A stretch of 13,596 nucleotides of DNA from Candidatus Sericytochromatia bacterium (lineage in GTDB: Bacteria > Cyanobacteriota > Sericytochromatia > UBA7694): NCBI GenBank assembly GCA_913773825.1, contig CAJYHH010000957.1:1-13596 (forward strand). The letters are read 5' to 3'. Positions 1 to 7,193 of this stretch are shown here, in pieces. Below the pieces are notes generated by a model, which saw only the letters and a program-made list of their open reading frames with translations, ran no database searches and had not been told where the DNA came from. A program made the position numbers and the translations under genes. The first letter of the stretch is position 1. Each line of letters opens with the position of its first letter.

Positions 1-273
1 CAACTGAGCCCCAGTCTGCTCATGCAGGAAGTCTGGAACGCCGCGCGTCGTCGCTTTGGCGCCAGCGCTGAACCCCATGGCGATATTGGGGTTTATCAGG
101 GACGTCAGGTTGAATTAACCGCAGAACCTTCTTTACCGCTGCAATATGACGGTGAGCCTTTAGAACAGCGCACGCCAGTCAGCTTTAAGATTCTGCCCGG
201 TGTGCTCAAGATGTTTGGCTACCCTCAGTCATTAGCGGCTGTCAGCGAAATGCAGACCGAACAAGCTGCCTAA
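1..273 (+). CDS. C-terminal end of a YegS/BmrU-type lipid (diacylglycerol) kinase-like protein, partial
   Basis: The reading frame is open from base 1 to a TAA stop, so this is the last 90 residues of a gene that begins upstream of the window. The tail has the pattern of the C-terminal beta-domain of the diacylglycerol/sphingosine kinase family (YegS, DgkB, BmrU): a G-D-I/V-G-V-Y strand, then P-L-P-L-Q-Y-D-G-E-P with the family's conserved D-G-E, then a V-S-F-K-I-L-P-G-V-L strand where family members usually end in a v-P-x-a-l motif. Known members phosphorylate a lipid hydroxyl using ATP at the inner membrane face. The catalytic GGDGT motif would lie upstream, so activity cannot be judged. 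The gene converges on the large minus-strand gene. The family call rests on the tail only; the lipid substrate is unknown. Confidence 0.7.
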   Translation, partial: QLSPSLLMQEVWNAARRRFGASAEPHGDIGVYQGRQVELTAEPSLPLQYDGEPLEQRTPVSFKILPGVLKMFGYPQSLAAVSEMQTEQAA

Positions 274-293
274 ACACTAAATTCCCAGATATA

Positions 294-332
294 ATCAACA
301 GGTCAGTGAATTAAAATCTCTGACCTGTTGAT
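294..332. terminator. Perfect 13-bp inverted repeat between convergent genes, probable bidirectional terminator
   Basis: Bases 294-306 and 320-332 are perfect reverse complements (arm AATCAACAGGTCA plus G, pairing with CTGACCTGTTGATT-like sequence) around a 13-base AT-rich loop. It lies 20 bases after the kinase-like stop and 3 bases beyond the stop of the minus-strand gene. Neither side has a clean run of T, so termination may be weak or the hairpin may mainly protect 3' ends. The position between two convergent stops supports a terminator role. Confidence 0.5.
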
Positions 333-335
333 CGT

Positions 336-3300
336 TTAACGGCGATTGGCGGGCAGCAGATATTGCCAGACTAACTGGTGATGCATCGTCACTTCACTCA
401 TCTGGCGATTGCCTGAATGCACAATCAGCGTATTGCCGTTTTCTAAGCGATAAGCTTCACTGGGATTGGTAATCTTTTTGCTGGCGTCAGCAGCCTGGCC
501 CCCAAAGGACCAGGGAATCCCGCCACTGGGATCTACTTCAATACAGCGATGGTTACGGGTATCGACAATTAAAGTATTGCCGTTAATCAAGCGGTGGGCA
601 CGTTCTGGGTACATTAACTGATGCGGACCAGCACCCGGATTTTTGAGCGTGCCGTATTGCCAGACAATTTCACCTTCGCGATTGACTTCAATCACGTAAT
701 GATTGCTCCAATCTGTAATCAGCACATTGCCATCTGGGGTACGTTCTGCATAATAAGGCGCATTAAGCGGATTAATGCCCGTATCCCAACCACCAAACTG
801 CCAGATAATTCGGCCACCTGCATCAATCTCTAAAACCCGACCGCTGTATTGGTCGGTAATCAAGACCGTACGATCAGCAGTCAAAACGGCAGAGCGAGGA
901 TGACCAAGCAGGCCAGGACGGCTGCCCATCACGCCTTTTTCGCCATATTGCCAGGTAATTTCTTTGGTCGGGCGATAGACTCTGATCACGCGATGATTAT
1001 CGGTATCCGCAATCATCACTTCTGAGTCTTCACGTAATGAAAGCTCAACATGCTGCGGTCGTTCCAGATGCAGCGGCGCACGCGGGCTGTCTTCGCCTAG
1101 GCGCCAGACAATCTGCTTTTGGCGATTAACTAAATAGACCCGATTTTCTTGTTTATCAATTAAGGGGATTTCAATCTCAGTCAGATTGGCTTTCGAGACT
1201 ACATATTTCTGAGCAGCTTGAGAGGCACGCTCTTTAATATGCTCAGGTGTCGGTTTACTCGAAAGCTCAATGATTTTTTCAGACTCCGCCACCTGGAGAC
1301 TATAGTCTTTTGACTTAGGCAGATTGGCGTATTGATACAGATACAGCGGCCGCACCAAACGGGTGACTTCAATGACATAAAGCGGGCTAAACACAACGGT
1401 ATTGCCGTTGCCCATCCGGATCATGCGCACAGGAATAAAGCTAAACGCGCCACCAGAGGCTTTTTCGATGCCTGTATCAAAGACCCAGACAATTTCACGA
1501 TCTGGGTTGACTTCAATGACGCGCCGGTTTTCGCTGTCAGCAATTAAAGTGTTTCCGTTTGGCAATCTAAAAGCCTGAGTGGGGGCATTGAGCTGATTAT
1601 TCAGCGAGCCATAGCCCGATCCCAGTTTATTGTCAGGGTTACCGTACTGCCAGATAATTTCCTCATCTGCGTTTACTTCAATGACACGGTGATTATCTGT
1701 ATCAGTGATTAAAAAATGTCCGCCTTTAAGTGGCTGCATATCGCTGGGGCTATAGACTCGCCCACGGGTAATCCCAACTGAAGCGGTAATCCCGTATTGC
1801 CAGATAATTTTATTCTGGGGGTTAATTTCAATAATGCGGTGGTTGCCTTGATCAACAATAATCGTATTGCCATTGAGCTTTCGCATTGCTTTAACCGGAC
1901 GGTGCAGACGAATATCTGAGCTTTTGTCAGCTGGCGGAAACTGCCAACGCACCTGACCCGATTTAGACACTTCAAAAACCGTATCCTGGCCTGCATCCGC
2001 CAGCAGGGTATTGCCATTGGGCAAGCGAATTGGGTTCTGGGGTTCAACCAGCTCCAGCTCACCAATTCCGTCAGCGCCACCAATTTGCCAGCCAATCACA
2101 CCTTTAGTCGTAAATTCAATCACCCGTGAGCGCTCGTGATCACCCACTAAAAAAGTATCGGCAGGTAAGTCATCAGAGCGCAGCACTTCATCATCAGCTT
2201 CATATTGAATCTGACCACTGGGGCTGTTTTTAGCGGCACCAGCTTTCACCTGAGCAGGCGGCAAGCCAGGAGCCTGGGCGGCTTCCTGGACTTTCTGGGC
2301 CAGCTCCTGCACCTGAGTAACCGGCTGGGGTTTAACGGGCTCAGGTGGTGCAACCCGTGCCACCAGACTCATAAAAGTTTCTTTGGTAATAACGGTTTCA
2401 AGCGAAAACTGATTAAACAAATCAGGCACACGCACAATCGTGTATTCAAAGTTCATCAGCTCACGACGCGCGCGCTCAACCATCGGCTGCAGGCGCTCGA
2501 TAACAGCCACATCTCCCGCCACATCAATTCCCCAGATTTTTTTAAACTCATTTAAGCAGTAATCCAGCAAAAGCTGATTGAGTTTATCAGCTGGAATTTT
2601 GGCCCAGTCAATGGCGTCTCCTGAAGCTGGGGGAGCAGGTTCTGGGACAGCTGGTTGCTCAGGTGGTGCAGGCGGTTCGGGTGCCTGAGGCTCAGGTACC
2701 AATGCTTCTGGGGGCAGAATTTCAGCGGCGTTTTCAATCCGCGCCAAATTACGCGCGGGCGCCACGGGCCGGGGCTGGGGTTTATCGGGATCAGCGGGCG
2801 CTGCAGGAGGCTGAACGGGTTTATCAGGTTTATCTCCCTGATAAGCGGGTGCGGGGTACGTTTCGAGATTTTCAACGACTCCAGCGGGCGCTGTCTGGCT
2901 AAATTCAGCGCGCTGATCTGGGCTCATGCGCGAGACGATATTTTTCATCCGCGTCATAATCGTCGAGTAAAACTCACGCATAAAGCGCTCAAATTCATCT
3001 TTGCCAAAGGGCAGCATAAACAGAGGTAAATCAGGGAACAGGCGTTTGGCAATCTGTTCAATTTCAGGTCGGCTGGGATTAACAGCTGCAATTCTAAAAA
3101 TCCCGTTGAGCTGGTTGATTGGCACAAATTCATATTGGCGCAGCAGAGACTCTCTAAACTGAATCAGAATGCTTGGGTCAATCTGATGCTCATTAAGCAC
3201 GGGGTAGTCTTCTTCAGGATTGCCGCGATTTTCTTCAATGGCGTCTAAATCACTATCTTCGCTGGGATCATAGCGATAAAGAATCTGATCGTCATCCTCG

Positions 3301-4562
3301 CCAAAGCTGTCTAAACTCAGCTGTGGCTGGTCGTCAGCCGCAGAACGATTAAGGGTTTCGTGAATCGTCCATTCTGCTTCTTCTACATCCTGAATCGTGA
3401 TATAGCCCATTTCGAGCAGCACATCCAGAATCGTGGCGTCGACTTTAAAATAACCTTCGGGTTTGGCAATGGCAAAACTCAAATAGCTTGGCTTGCTGTC
3501 ATCCGTTAACAGCGCATAGCGATCAATTAATTGATAACTCTCTAGATCAACAATATTGATCCAGGGTGTAAACATCGAGGGTGCGTTGACATAGGTCATA
3601 AAAATCAGGAAATTATTCTGTGGACTCACAGCCATTAAATCAACCGGGTCATCCAGGGTTGAGAATAAATTCCCGTGCAGGCTAATCGTACTGCGCTGCA
3701 GCAGATAGGTCGTATCCAGCACAATCAGCTCAACGGTTTCATCCGGGCGCGTGCTTTGCAGATACATCCATTGACCGTCAGGTGACAGTCTGAGATTACC
3801 TAAAATCCCATAAGGCAAAGGCTGACGTTTAATCTTCAGCGTTTTGGTATTAATAATCAGCAAAGCTGGCGAGACGTTATCTGTAACAAATAAGCGGGTA
3901 CCATCTGGGCTAGGAGCCAGATTTAAAGTTTTACGTGAACCGGGCGGGCGCACAATTAATGAACCCACCAGCTTAAACTCAGGTAAATCTACAATAAAAA
4001 TGGTGCCGCGCGCGCGATCAGACAAAAACAATTGCTGTCTTGTTGGCGAAATCACTAAATCAACTGGCAAGCAGCTAAGCTTTTGCATCGGAATCTGGCC
4101 ATAATGCAGCTGATCGCTTAAAGCCAGATAGGGGTGTTCGTCGAGTTCACCAAAATACAGATGCACATAATCGTCTGAAACAGTCAGGCCGCCTTGCTGG
4201 GCATCACTCGACCAGGCAATTTCACCGAGTTCACGGGCATTGGTGGCATGAAACAAAAACACAGAACCACTGCCGGTTGGCACCCAATCAGTTGTCATAA
4301 AATGAGGCTTATGTTTGCGCGAAGTCGGCAGCGCCAGCTGTCGTCTGACTTCGCCCGTCCACGGATCTAGCTCTTGCAAAGCGTAAGCACGCTGGTCAAA
4401 AACATAGCTGACAGCTCGCTGTTTGCCTTGTTGACCAATTTTATAAACTCTTAGCCGGGCGACAGCCTTAGAAAGTTGCTCAGGGGTAATCCGTCCCTGC
4501 TCTAGCAAATATTCCTGAATCAGCTGTTCCTGAAACTCTGGATTAAAGCCCGTTTGTGCCAT
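336..4562 (-). CDS. Giant multidomain beta-propeller protein with a secretion-ATPase N-domain-like segment (1408 aa)
   Basis: No exact family is recognised. From the N-terminus: a short helical segment (about 10-35, with E-Q-G-R-I-T-P-E-Q-L, like the first half of MshEN/T2SSE_N domains); a YncE/lactonase-like propeller (about 45-365, with repeated S-P-D-G blocks near 218 and 260); a second G-Y-I-T-I-Q-D-V segment (377-400) and a globular part (460-535) ending in F-Y, resembling the N-terminal domain of GspE/PilB ATPases; a Pro-rich linker (560-650); a helical part (650-740); and about 12 NHL/arylsulfotransferase-like repeats of the form G-N-T-L-I-x-D-x-x-N-H-R-V-I-E-V-N-x-x-x-E-I-x-W-Q-Y-G (800-1403), split by an insertion at about 1070-1135. 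No signal peptide is visible and no Walker motifs were seen, so it looks cytoplasmic and non-ATPase. AGGA five bases before the ATG supports the start. Propeller content suggests a binding scaffold; function is unknown. Confidence 0.85.
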   Translation of the reverse strand: MAQTGFNPEFQEQLIQEYLLEQGRITPEQLSKAVARLRVYKIGQQGKQRAVSYVFDQRAYALQELDPWTGEVRRQLALPTSRKHKPHFMTTDWVPTGSGSVFLFHATNARELGEIAWSSDAQQGGLTVSDDYVHLYFGELDEHPYLALSDQLHYGQIPMQKLSCLPVDLVISPTRQQLFLSDRARGTIFIVDLPEFKLVGSLIVRPPGSRKTLNLAPSPDGTRLFVTDNVSPALLIINTKTLKIKRQPLPYGILGNLRLSPDGQWMYLQSTRPDETVELIVLDTTYLLQRSTISLHGNLFSTLDDPVDLMAVSPQNNFLIFMTYVNAPSMFTPWINIVDLESYQLIDRYALLTDDSKPSYLSFAIAKPEGYFKVDATILDVLLEMGYITIQDVEEAEWTIHETLNRSAADDQPQLSLDSFGEDDDQILYRYDPSEDSDLDAIEENRGNPEEDYPVLNEHQIDPSILIQFRESLLRQYEFVPINQLNGIFRIAAVNPSRPEIEQIAKRLFPDLPLFMLPFGKDEFERFMREFYSTIMTRMKNIVSRMSPDQRAEFSQTAPAGVVENLETYPAPAYQGDKPDKPVQPPAAPADPDKPQPRPVAPARNLARIENAAEILPPEALVPEPQAPEPPAPPEQPAVPEPAPPASGDAIDWAKIPADKLNQLLLDYCLNEFKKIWGIDVAGDVAVIERLQPMVERARRELMNFEYTIVRVPDLFNQFSLETVITKETFMSLVARVAPPEPVKPQPVTQVQELAQKVQEAAQAPGLPPAQVKAGAAKNSPSGQIQYEADDEVLRSDDLPADTFLVGDHERSRVIEFTTKGVIGWQIGGADGIGELELVEPQNPIRLPNGNTLLADAGQDTVFEVSKSGQVRWQFPPADKSSDIRLHRPVKAMRKLNGNTIIVDQGNHRIIEINPQNKIIWQYGITASVGITRGRVYSPSDMQPLKGGHFLITDTDNHRVIEVNADEEIIWQYGNPDNKLGSGYGSLNNQLNAPTQAFRLPNGNTLIADSENRRVIEVNPDREIVWVFDTGIEKASGGAFSFIPVRMIRMGNGNTVVFSPLYVIEVTRLVRPLYLYQYANLPKSKDYSLQVAESEKIIELSSKPTPEHIKERASQAAQKYVVSKANLTEIEIPLIDKQENRVYLVNRQKQIVWRLGEDSPRAPLHLERPQHVELSLREDSEVMIADTDNHRVIRVYRPTKEITWQYGEKGVMGSRPGLLGHPRSAVLTADRTVLITDQYSGRVLEIDAGGRIIWQFGGWDTGINPLNAPYYAERTPDGNVLITDWSNHYVIEVNREGEIVWQYGTLKNPGAGPHQLMYPERAHRLINGNTLIVDTRNHRCIEVDPSGGIPWSFGGQAADASKKITNPSEAYRLENGNTLIVHSGNRQMSEVTMHHQLVWQYLLPANRR

Positions 4563-4680
4563 AGTGTCCTGTTTTCCTGCAAGTGGCGTTCGGTAATCTC
4601 CTCATTTTACGGGAAAGTGACGCCGTTTCGCACTAGGTTAGCGTATGAGTCTGGTCCAAGACCGCTATTTGCCTGGATTT

Positions 4681-4700
4681 TTGAGCTTCTTTCAGCTCAA
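4681..4700. other. Short perfect hairpin downstream of the TANGO2-like gene
   Basis: Bases 4681-4687 (TTGAGCT) and 4694-4700 (AGCTCAA) form a perfect 7-bp stem with a 6-base loop, and the motif AGCTCA recurs just after it. It lies about 30 bases beyond the stop of the minus-strand TANGO2-like gene and before the large propeller gene. On the minus strand it is followed by A residues rather than T, so it is not a canonical terminator. It could be a weak 3'-end structure or be incidental. Confidence 0.3.
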
Positions 4701-4731
4701 GCTCTCAGCTCAAACAATATGACAAAAACAT

Positions 4732-5535
4732 TTAAGCCTGCAGCTGAAATTCTAAATGGCTTAGGGCACCATGGGGTTTAGCATGTTTATCGCCGTCAGG
4801 CGTATACGCCTGTTCTTCAAAACAAACTTGCTGCTGTTGATCCAGACTGAGCCAGGATGAGCTCACGGTCCCCATTTCACCCAACTCTAAAAACACAGGT
4901 GACAGACGCTGTTCAAGCTCAAGCGCATAGCCTCTAGAAGGCAGGTCCTGATCAAAAAAACGTTTGGGATTTTGCAGGGCCTTAAACATAACCTGACGAT
5001 CTGCTTCCGTAAAACGATGCTCAGGTGAATAGCTTTCAAGCTGAGTCTGAATTGTACGGCAACTGGGCATTTTACAATCCAGATAAGAGTCACCCAAACT
5101 ATGGGTACCCGGACTGAGCTCTTCAACAACTTGTGAAACAGAATTAGTATAAAAAAGCTTTTGAAGGTCTCCGACTAACAAATTATGCGGCTGGGCACCA
5201 AACCGAACTCCACGACTGCGCTGCAGATAATCCTCTGGCTCATGGCCAGAACGTAAATATTCAATCACGAACTCAGCTGGATGTTTTGATTCAGAGCGAC
5301 GAGGCTCAAGGTGGCGATGAAAATCCGTTACAGCAGCAAATCGCCCCGTTGCATCAATGGCAAGCCAGCTACCCGCCTCACCTGTTGGCGACAGGGCTTT
5401 AGCACCATAGATAGCAGGCTGAACCGGCCAGGTTTGCAGAGCCTCACGCGGCTGCTGATATTCATCCGTATGATTCGCGATCAAAACCAGGGGGTATTGA
5501 TTAAATGTTTTCCAGGCAATCACCAATAATGACAT
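4732..5535 (-). CDS. TANGO2/NRDE-family protein with altered signature motifs
   Basis: This 267-residue protein matches the layout of the TANGO2 (NRDE, former DUF833) family. The N-terminus reads L-x-V-I-A-W-K-x-x-x-x-Y-P-L-V-L-I-A-N, then D-E-Y and a P-R pair, followed by W-P, G-S-W-L-A-I-D-A-T-G-R-F-A-A-V-T-D-F-H and a mid-region R-F-G-A-Q-P-H-N-L-L-V-G-D; these correspond to the family's G-T-W-L-G, G-R-x-A-x-L-T-N and S-N-L-L blocks. Family members resemble Ntn-hydrolases and usually start M-C with an N-R-D-E motif. Here residue 2 is Ser and the motif is N-H-T-D-E, with one extra residue. The length is typical. TANGO2 has been linked to lipid and haem handling in eukaryotes; the bacterial role is not established. 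It has its own candidate promoter and lies 169 bases upstream of the large propeller gene on the same strand. The start is preceded by a weak AGG site. Confidence 0.75.
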   Translation of the reverse strand: MSLLVIAWKTFNQYPLVLIANHTDEYQQPREALQTWPVQPAIYGAKALSPTGEAGSWLAIDATGRFAAVTDFHRHLEPRRSESKHPAEFVIEYLRSGHEPEDYLQRSRGVRFGAQPHNLLVGDLQKLFYTNSVSQVVEELSPGTHSLGDSYLDCKMPSCRTIQTQLESYSPEHRFTEADRQVMFKALQNPKRFFDQDLPSRGYALELEQRLSPVFLELGEMGTVSSSWLSLDQQQQVCFEEQAYTPDGDKHAKPHGALSHLEFQLQA

Positions 5536-5581
5536 CGTTTCTGACCTGCTTGTATTTATTAGAAATCCGGCGACAAAAAAG

Positions 5582-5611
5582 AGTATCAGTCAGCTTAGAG
5601 CTTAGAGTCAA
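5582..5611 (-). promoter_or_regulatory. Candidate sigma70 promoter for the TANGO2-like gene
   Basis: On the minus strand, TTGACT (complement of 5606-5611) is followed after 18 bases by GATACT (complement of 5582-5587). These match the -35 and -10 consensus at 5 of 6 and 4 of 6 positions. The predicted transcript would start near 5575, giving a leader of about 40 bases. A direct repeat of CTTAGAG lies in the spacer. Confidence 0.45.
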
Positions 5612-5655
5612 GCAAGCCCGAATATGCCCTTTAATTTCCCTTAAACAAAAATTAA

Positions 5656-5684
5656 TTGAATCACTGCCGTGACTTAACTTTAAA
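5656..5684 (+). promoter_or_regulatory. Weak candidate promoter for the EF-hand gene
   Basis: TTGAAT (5656-5661) and TTTAAA (5679-5684) are separated by 17 bases; each matches the consensus at 4 of 6 positions. It would give a leader of about 60 bases. AGG at 5740-5742 is the likely ribosome site, 9 bases before the ATG. Confidence 0.3.
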
Positions 5685-5751
5685 CAAGCATCTCAGCATC
5701 TGATCTGGCCGATAGATAAATCAATAAAACCTCCAAAGTAGGTATTAGCGT

Positions 5752-6375
5752 ATGAGCAACATGGCCGTTCAATCCCCCTCTGCCCCTTCCTTTTTAAACA
5801 AAATTTTTGGTAATTCCGGCAATTCTGCTGGACCGGCCGTTGCAACGCCTACCACTTCTACACCTGGTTACAGTGCGGATCAGGTTCAAATTGCCAATAC
5901 TGCGGATCCCAATCAGCAACAAGCTGGCTTTTTCAAAAAAGTGGGTGATGTGTTTGGTGAGATGTTTAGCGATATGGCCTATTCCATGAAAATGGGTGAC
6001 ACATATCGTTTAGTTGATATGGAATTCCGCCAAGTCGACAGAGATATGAATGGCCAGCTTAATCAATGGGAATTTACCATGGCAACCCTCAATCCCTTTG
6101 ATTTTCAGTATGCTGACCGCAATATGGACGGCAAAATCACCCAGAGTGAATACGCCAAATTCCGTAAAGAGCGCATTGAACAGTCTTTTAAGCAAAAAGA
6201 TGTAAATGGCGACCGCCATCTGAACATCGGTGAAATTGGCTCAGTTGGCCGCATTTACTTGGCTAATCGAGACCCCAGACTCGACAGTAATCAGGACGGT
6301 CTGGTCAATAAACGCGAATACGTCCGTGCTCAGCTGACTCTAGGCGTCAGCCTCCGCGATGCCCTTGGGTTCTAA
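5752..6375 (+). CDS. Four-EF-hand calcium-binding protein
   Basis: This 207-residue protein has four loops that fit the 12-residue EF-hand pattern D-x-[DN]-x-[DN]-G-x-[ILV]-x-x-x-E: residues 96-107 (DRDMNGQLNQWE), 122-133 (DRNMDGKITQSE), 150-161 (DVNGDRHLNIGE) and 178-189 (DSNQDGLVNKRE). Loop 3 has Arg where the invariant Gly should be, so it may bind calcium poorly. The spacing (26, 28 and 28 residues between loop starts) suggests two paired EF-hand lobes, as in calmodulin-like or calerythrin-like proteins. The first 60 residues are rich in Ser, Ala, Pro and Asn and look disordered; no signal peptide or membrane helix is visible, so the protein is probably cytoplasmic. It is likely a calcium buffer or sensor. 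It stands alone with its own terminator. The partner is unknown. Confidence 0.9.
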   Translation: MSNMAVQSPSAPSFLNKIFGNSGNSAGPAVATPTTSTPGYSADQVQIANTADPNQQQAGFFKKVGDVFGEMFSDMAYSMKMGDTYRLVDMEFRQVDRDMNGQLNQWEFTMATLNPFDFQYADRNMDGKITQSEYAKFRKERIEQSFKQKDVNGDRHLNIGEIGSVGRIYLANRDPRLDSNQDGLVNKREYVRAQLTLGVSLRDALGF

Positions 6376-6442
6376 GAGGACTAAGGGACAAGAGAACTGA
6401 GTGCCCTTCGCGGTGCTCACTTAAAGACAATAAGACATACTC

Positions 6443-6483
6443 AGGGCCGAAGCATCTCAATCGCTTCGGCCCTAACGTTTTTT
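6443..6483 (+). terminator. Strong intrinsic terminator after the EF-hand gene
   Basis: Bases 6443-6453 (AGGGCCGAAGC) pair perfectly with 6463-6473 (GCTTCGGCCCT) around a 9-base loop, followed by AACG and a run of six T (6478-6483). It lies 67 bases after the stop. A weaker hairpin with wobble pairs, GAGTGCC...GGTGCTC, lies at about 6399-6418, between the stop and this terminator. Confidence 0.85.
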
Positions 6484-6543
6484 GCATCCTTGCCTTTCGT
6501 CCTTTTGTCCAGCACGGCTGTCCCTATCCTTAAGGCTTGTTTC

Positions 6544-6571
6544 TTGCCAACGGCTAGGGCTTTGCTAAACT
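6544..6571 (+). promoter_or_regulatory. Candidate sigma70 promoter for the C4orf33-like/BtpA-like pair
   Basis: TTGCCA (6544-6549) and TAAACT (6566-6571) are spaced by 16 bases. Transcription would start near 6578, about 20 bases before the GTG start. No second promoter is obvious in the 58-base gap before the BtpA-like gene, so both genes probably share this one. Confidence 0.45.
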
Positions 6572-6587
6572 GAGCACAGTCAGAAGC

Positions 6588-6592
6588 AGAGG
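6588..6592 (+). promoter_or_regulatory. Ribosome binding site that decides the GTG start
   Basis: AGAGG ends 6 bases before the GTG at 6599. No in-frame ATG near the start is better placed, and the conserved domain begins within the first 20 residues, so the GTG start is preferred. Confidence 0.6.
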
Positions 6593-6598
6593 TTAACT

Positions 6599-7135
6599 GT
6601 GTCTCAGCCAAATTATGCAATCCATGCGCTTAAAATTGCCTTGACCTGGAACGGTCATTCACTTCCCCTCAGCGAACAAATTTTAATGGAAATTGAAAAG
6701 CGTCCCAAGGGCTTATTAATTGATTTTGAAGCCCCTTTTTATGATGATGCACCACCAGAGTCAGACGCTGGCCCCACGCCTGAACTCTGGGAACATGAAG
6801 TCGTCGAAGTCTTTATTGCCCATGCAGAGCAGCCCGATCAATACACTGAGATTGAGCTGGGTCCACATGGCCATTACCTGGTGCTCAGATTGCAGGGTGT
6901 CCGTAACATTGTCAGCCAGCTGCATGAAATCCGCTATAAATATTACCGGGTACCGGGGCGCTGGATGGGCACAGCCTTAATCCCCAATGAACTCTTGCCA
7001 CCTGGGCCCTGGGTCTACAATGCCTATGCAATTCATGGCCAGGGCCCAACGCGTCAATATTCAAGCTGCTTTAGTGTGCCTGGGCCTCAGCCTGATTTTC
7101 ATCAACCCTCACGCTTTGGCCCCCTACCCCTTTAG
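6599..7135 (+). CDS. C4orf33/UPF0462-family protein
   Basis: The 178-residue protein strongly recalls human C4orf33 (UPF0462). Shared blocks seen here are L-T-W-N-G (15-19), an acidic A-P-F-Y-D-D-A-P-P strand (45-53), L-W-E-H-E-V-V-E-V-F (63-72), Q-Y-T-E-I-E-L-G-P-H-G-H-Y-L-V-L (81-96), R-N-I near 102, N-A-Y-A-I-H-G (141-147), R-Y/R-Q-Y-S-S, and P-D-F-H-Q-P (165-170). The beta-rich pattern is like CBM9/DOMON-type carbohydrate- or cofactor-binding sandwiches. I know of no established biochemical function for the family. There is no signal peptide, so it is probably cytoplasmic. It starts with GTG behind an AGAGG site and lies 58 bases upstream of the BtpA-like gene on the same strand, probably as an operon. 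Family assignment is confident; function is not. Confidence 0.8.
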   Translation: MSQPNYAIHALKIALTWNGHSLPLSEQILMEIEKRPKGLLIDFEAPFYDDAPPESDAGPTPELWEHEVVEVFIAHAEQPDQYTEIELGPHGHYLVLRLQGVRNIVSQLHEIRYKYYRVPGRWMGTALIPNELLPPGPWVYNAYAIHGQGPTRQYSSCFSVPGPQPDFHQPSRFGPLPL

Positions 7136-7193
7136 GGCCGTGGTAAGATGGGCCAAACAATTTGAGCCATCGAGCGATAAAGGAAATTTATTC

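Noticed and set aside
800..2160. Regularly recurring similar DNA blocks that might suggest a CRISPR array
   Set aside because: The periodicity is in-frame coding repetition of NHL-like protein repeats of variable spacing, not identical short repeats with unique spacers.
1199..2875. Several open frames of 65-128 codons on both strands inside the large propeller gene
   Set aside because: They overlap a long, repeat-rich, clearly coding frame, have no ribosome site or recognisable protein pattern, and arise from its biased codon use.
4554..4781. Plus-strand frame of 75 codons across the gap before the propeller gene
   Set aside because: It is antisense to both flanking starts and ends, has no SD and no recognisable protein pattern.
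6987..7193. Upstream extension of the BtpA-like frame by 69 codons
   Set aside because: It overlaps the end of the C4orf33-like gene, lacks family similarity, and a ribosome site precedes the ATG at 7194.
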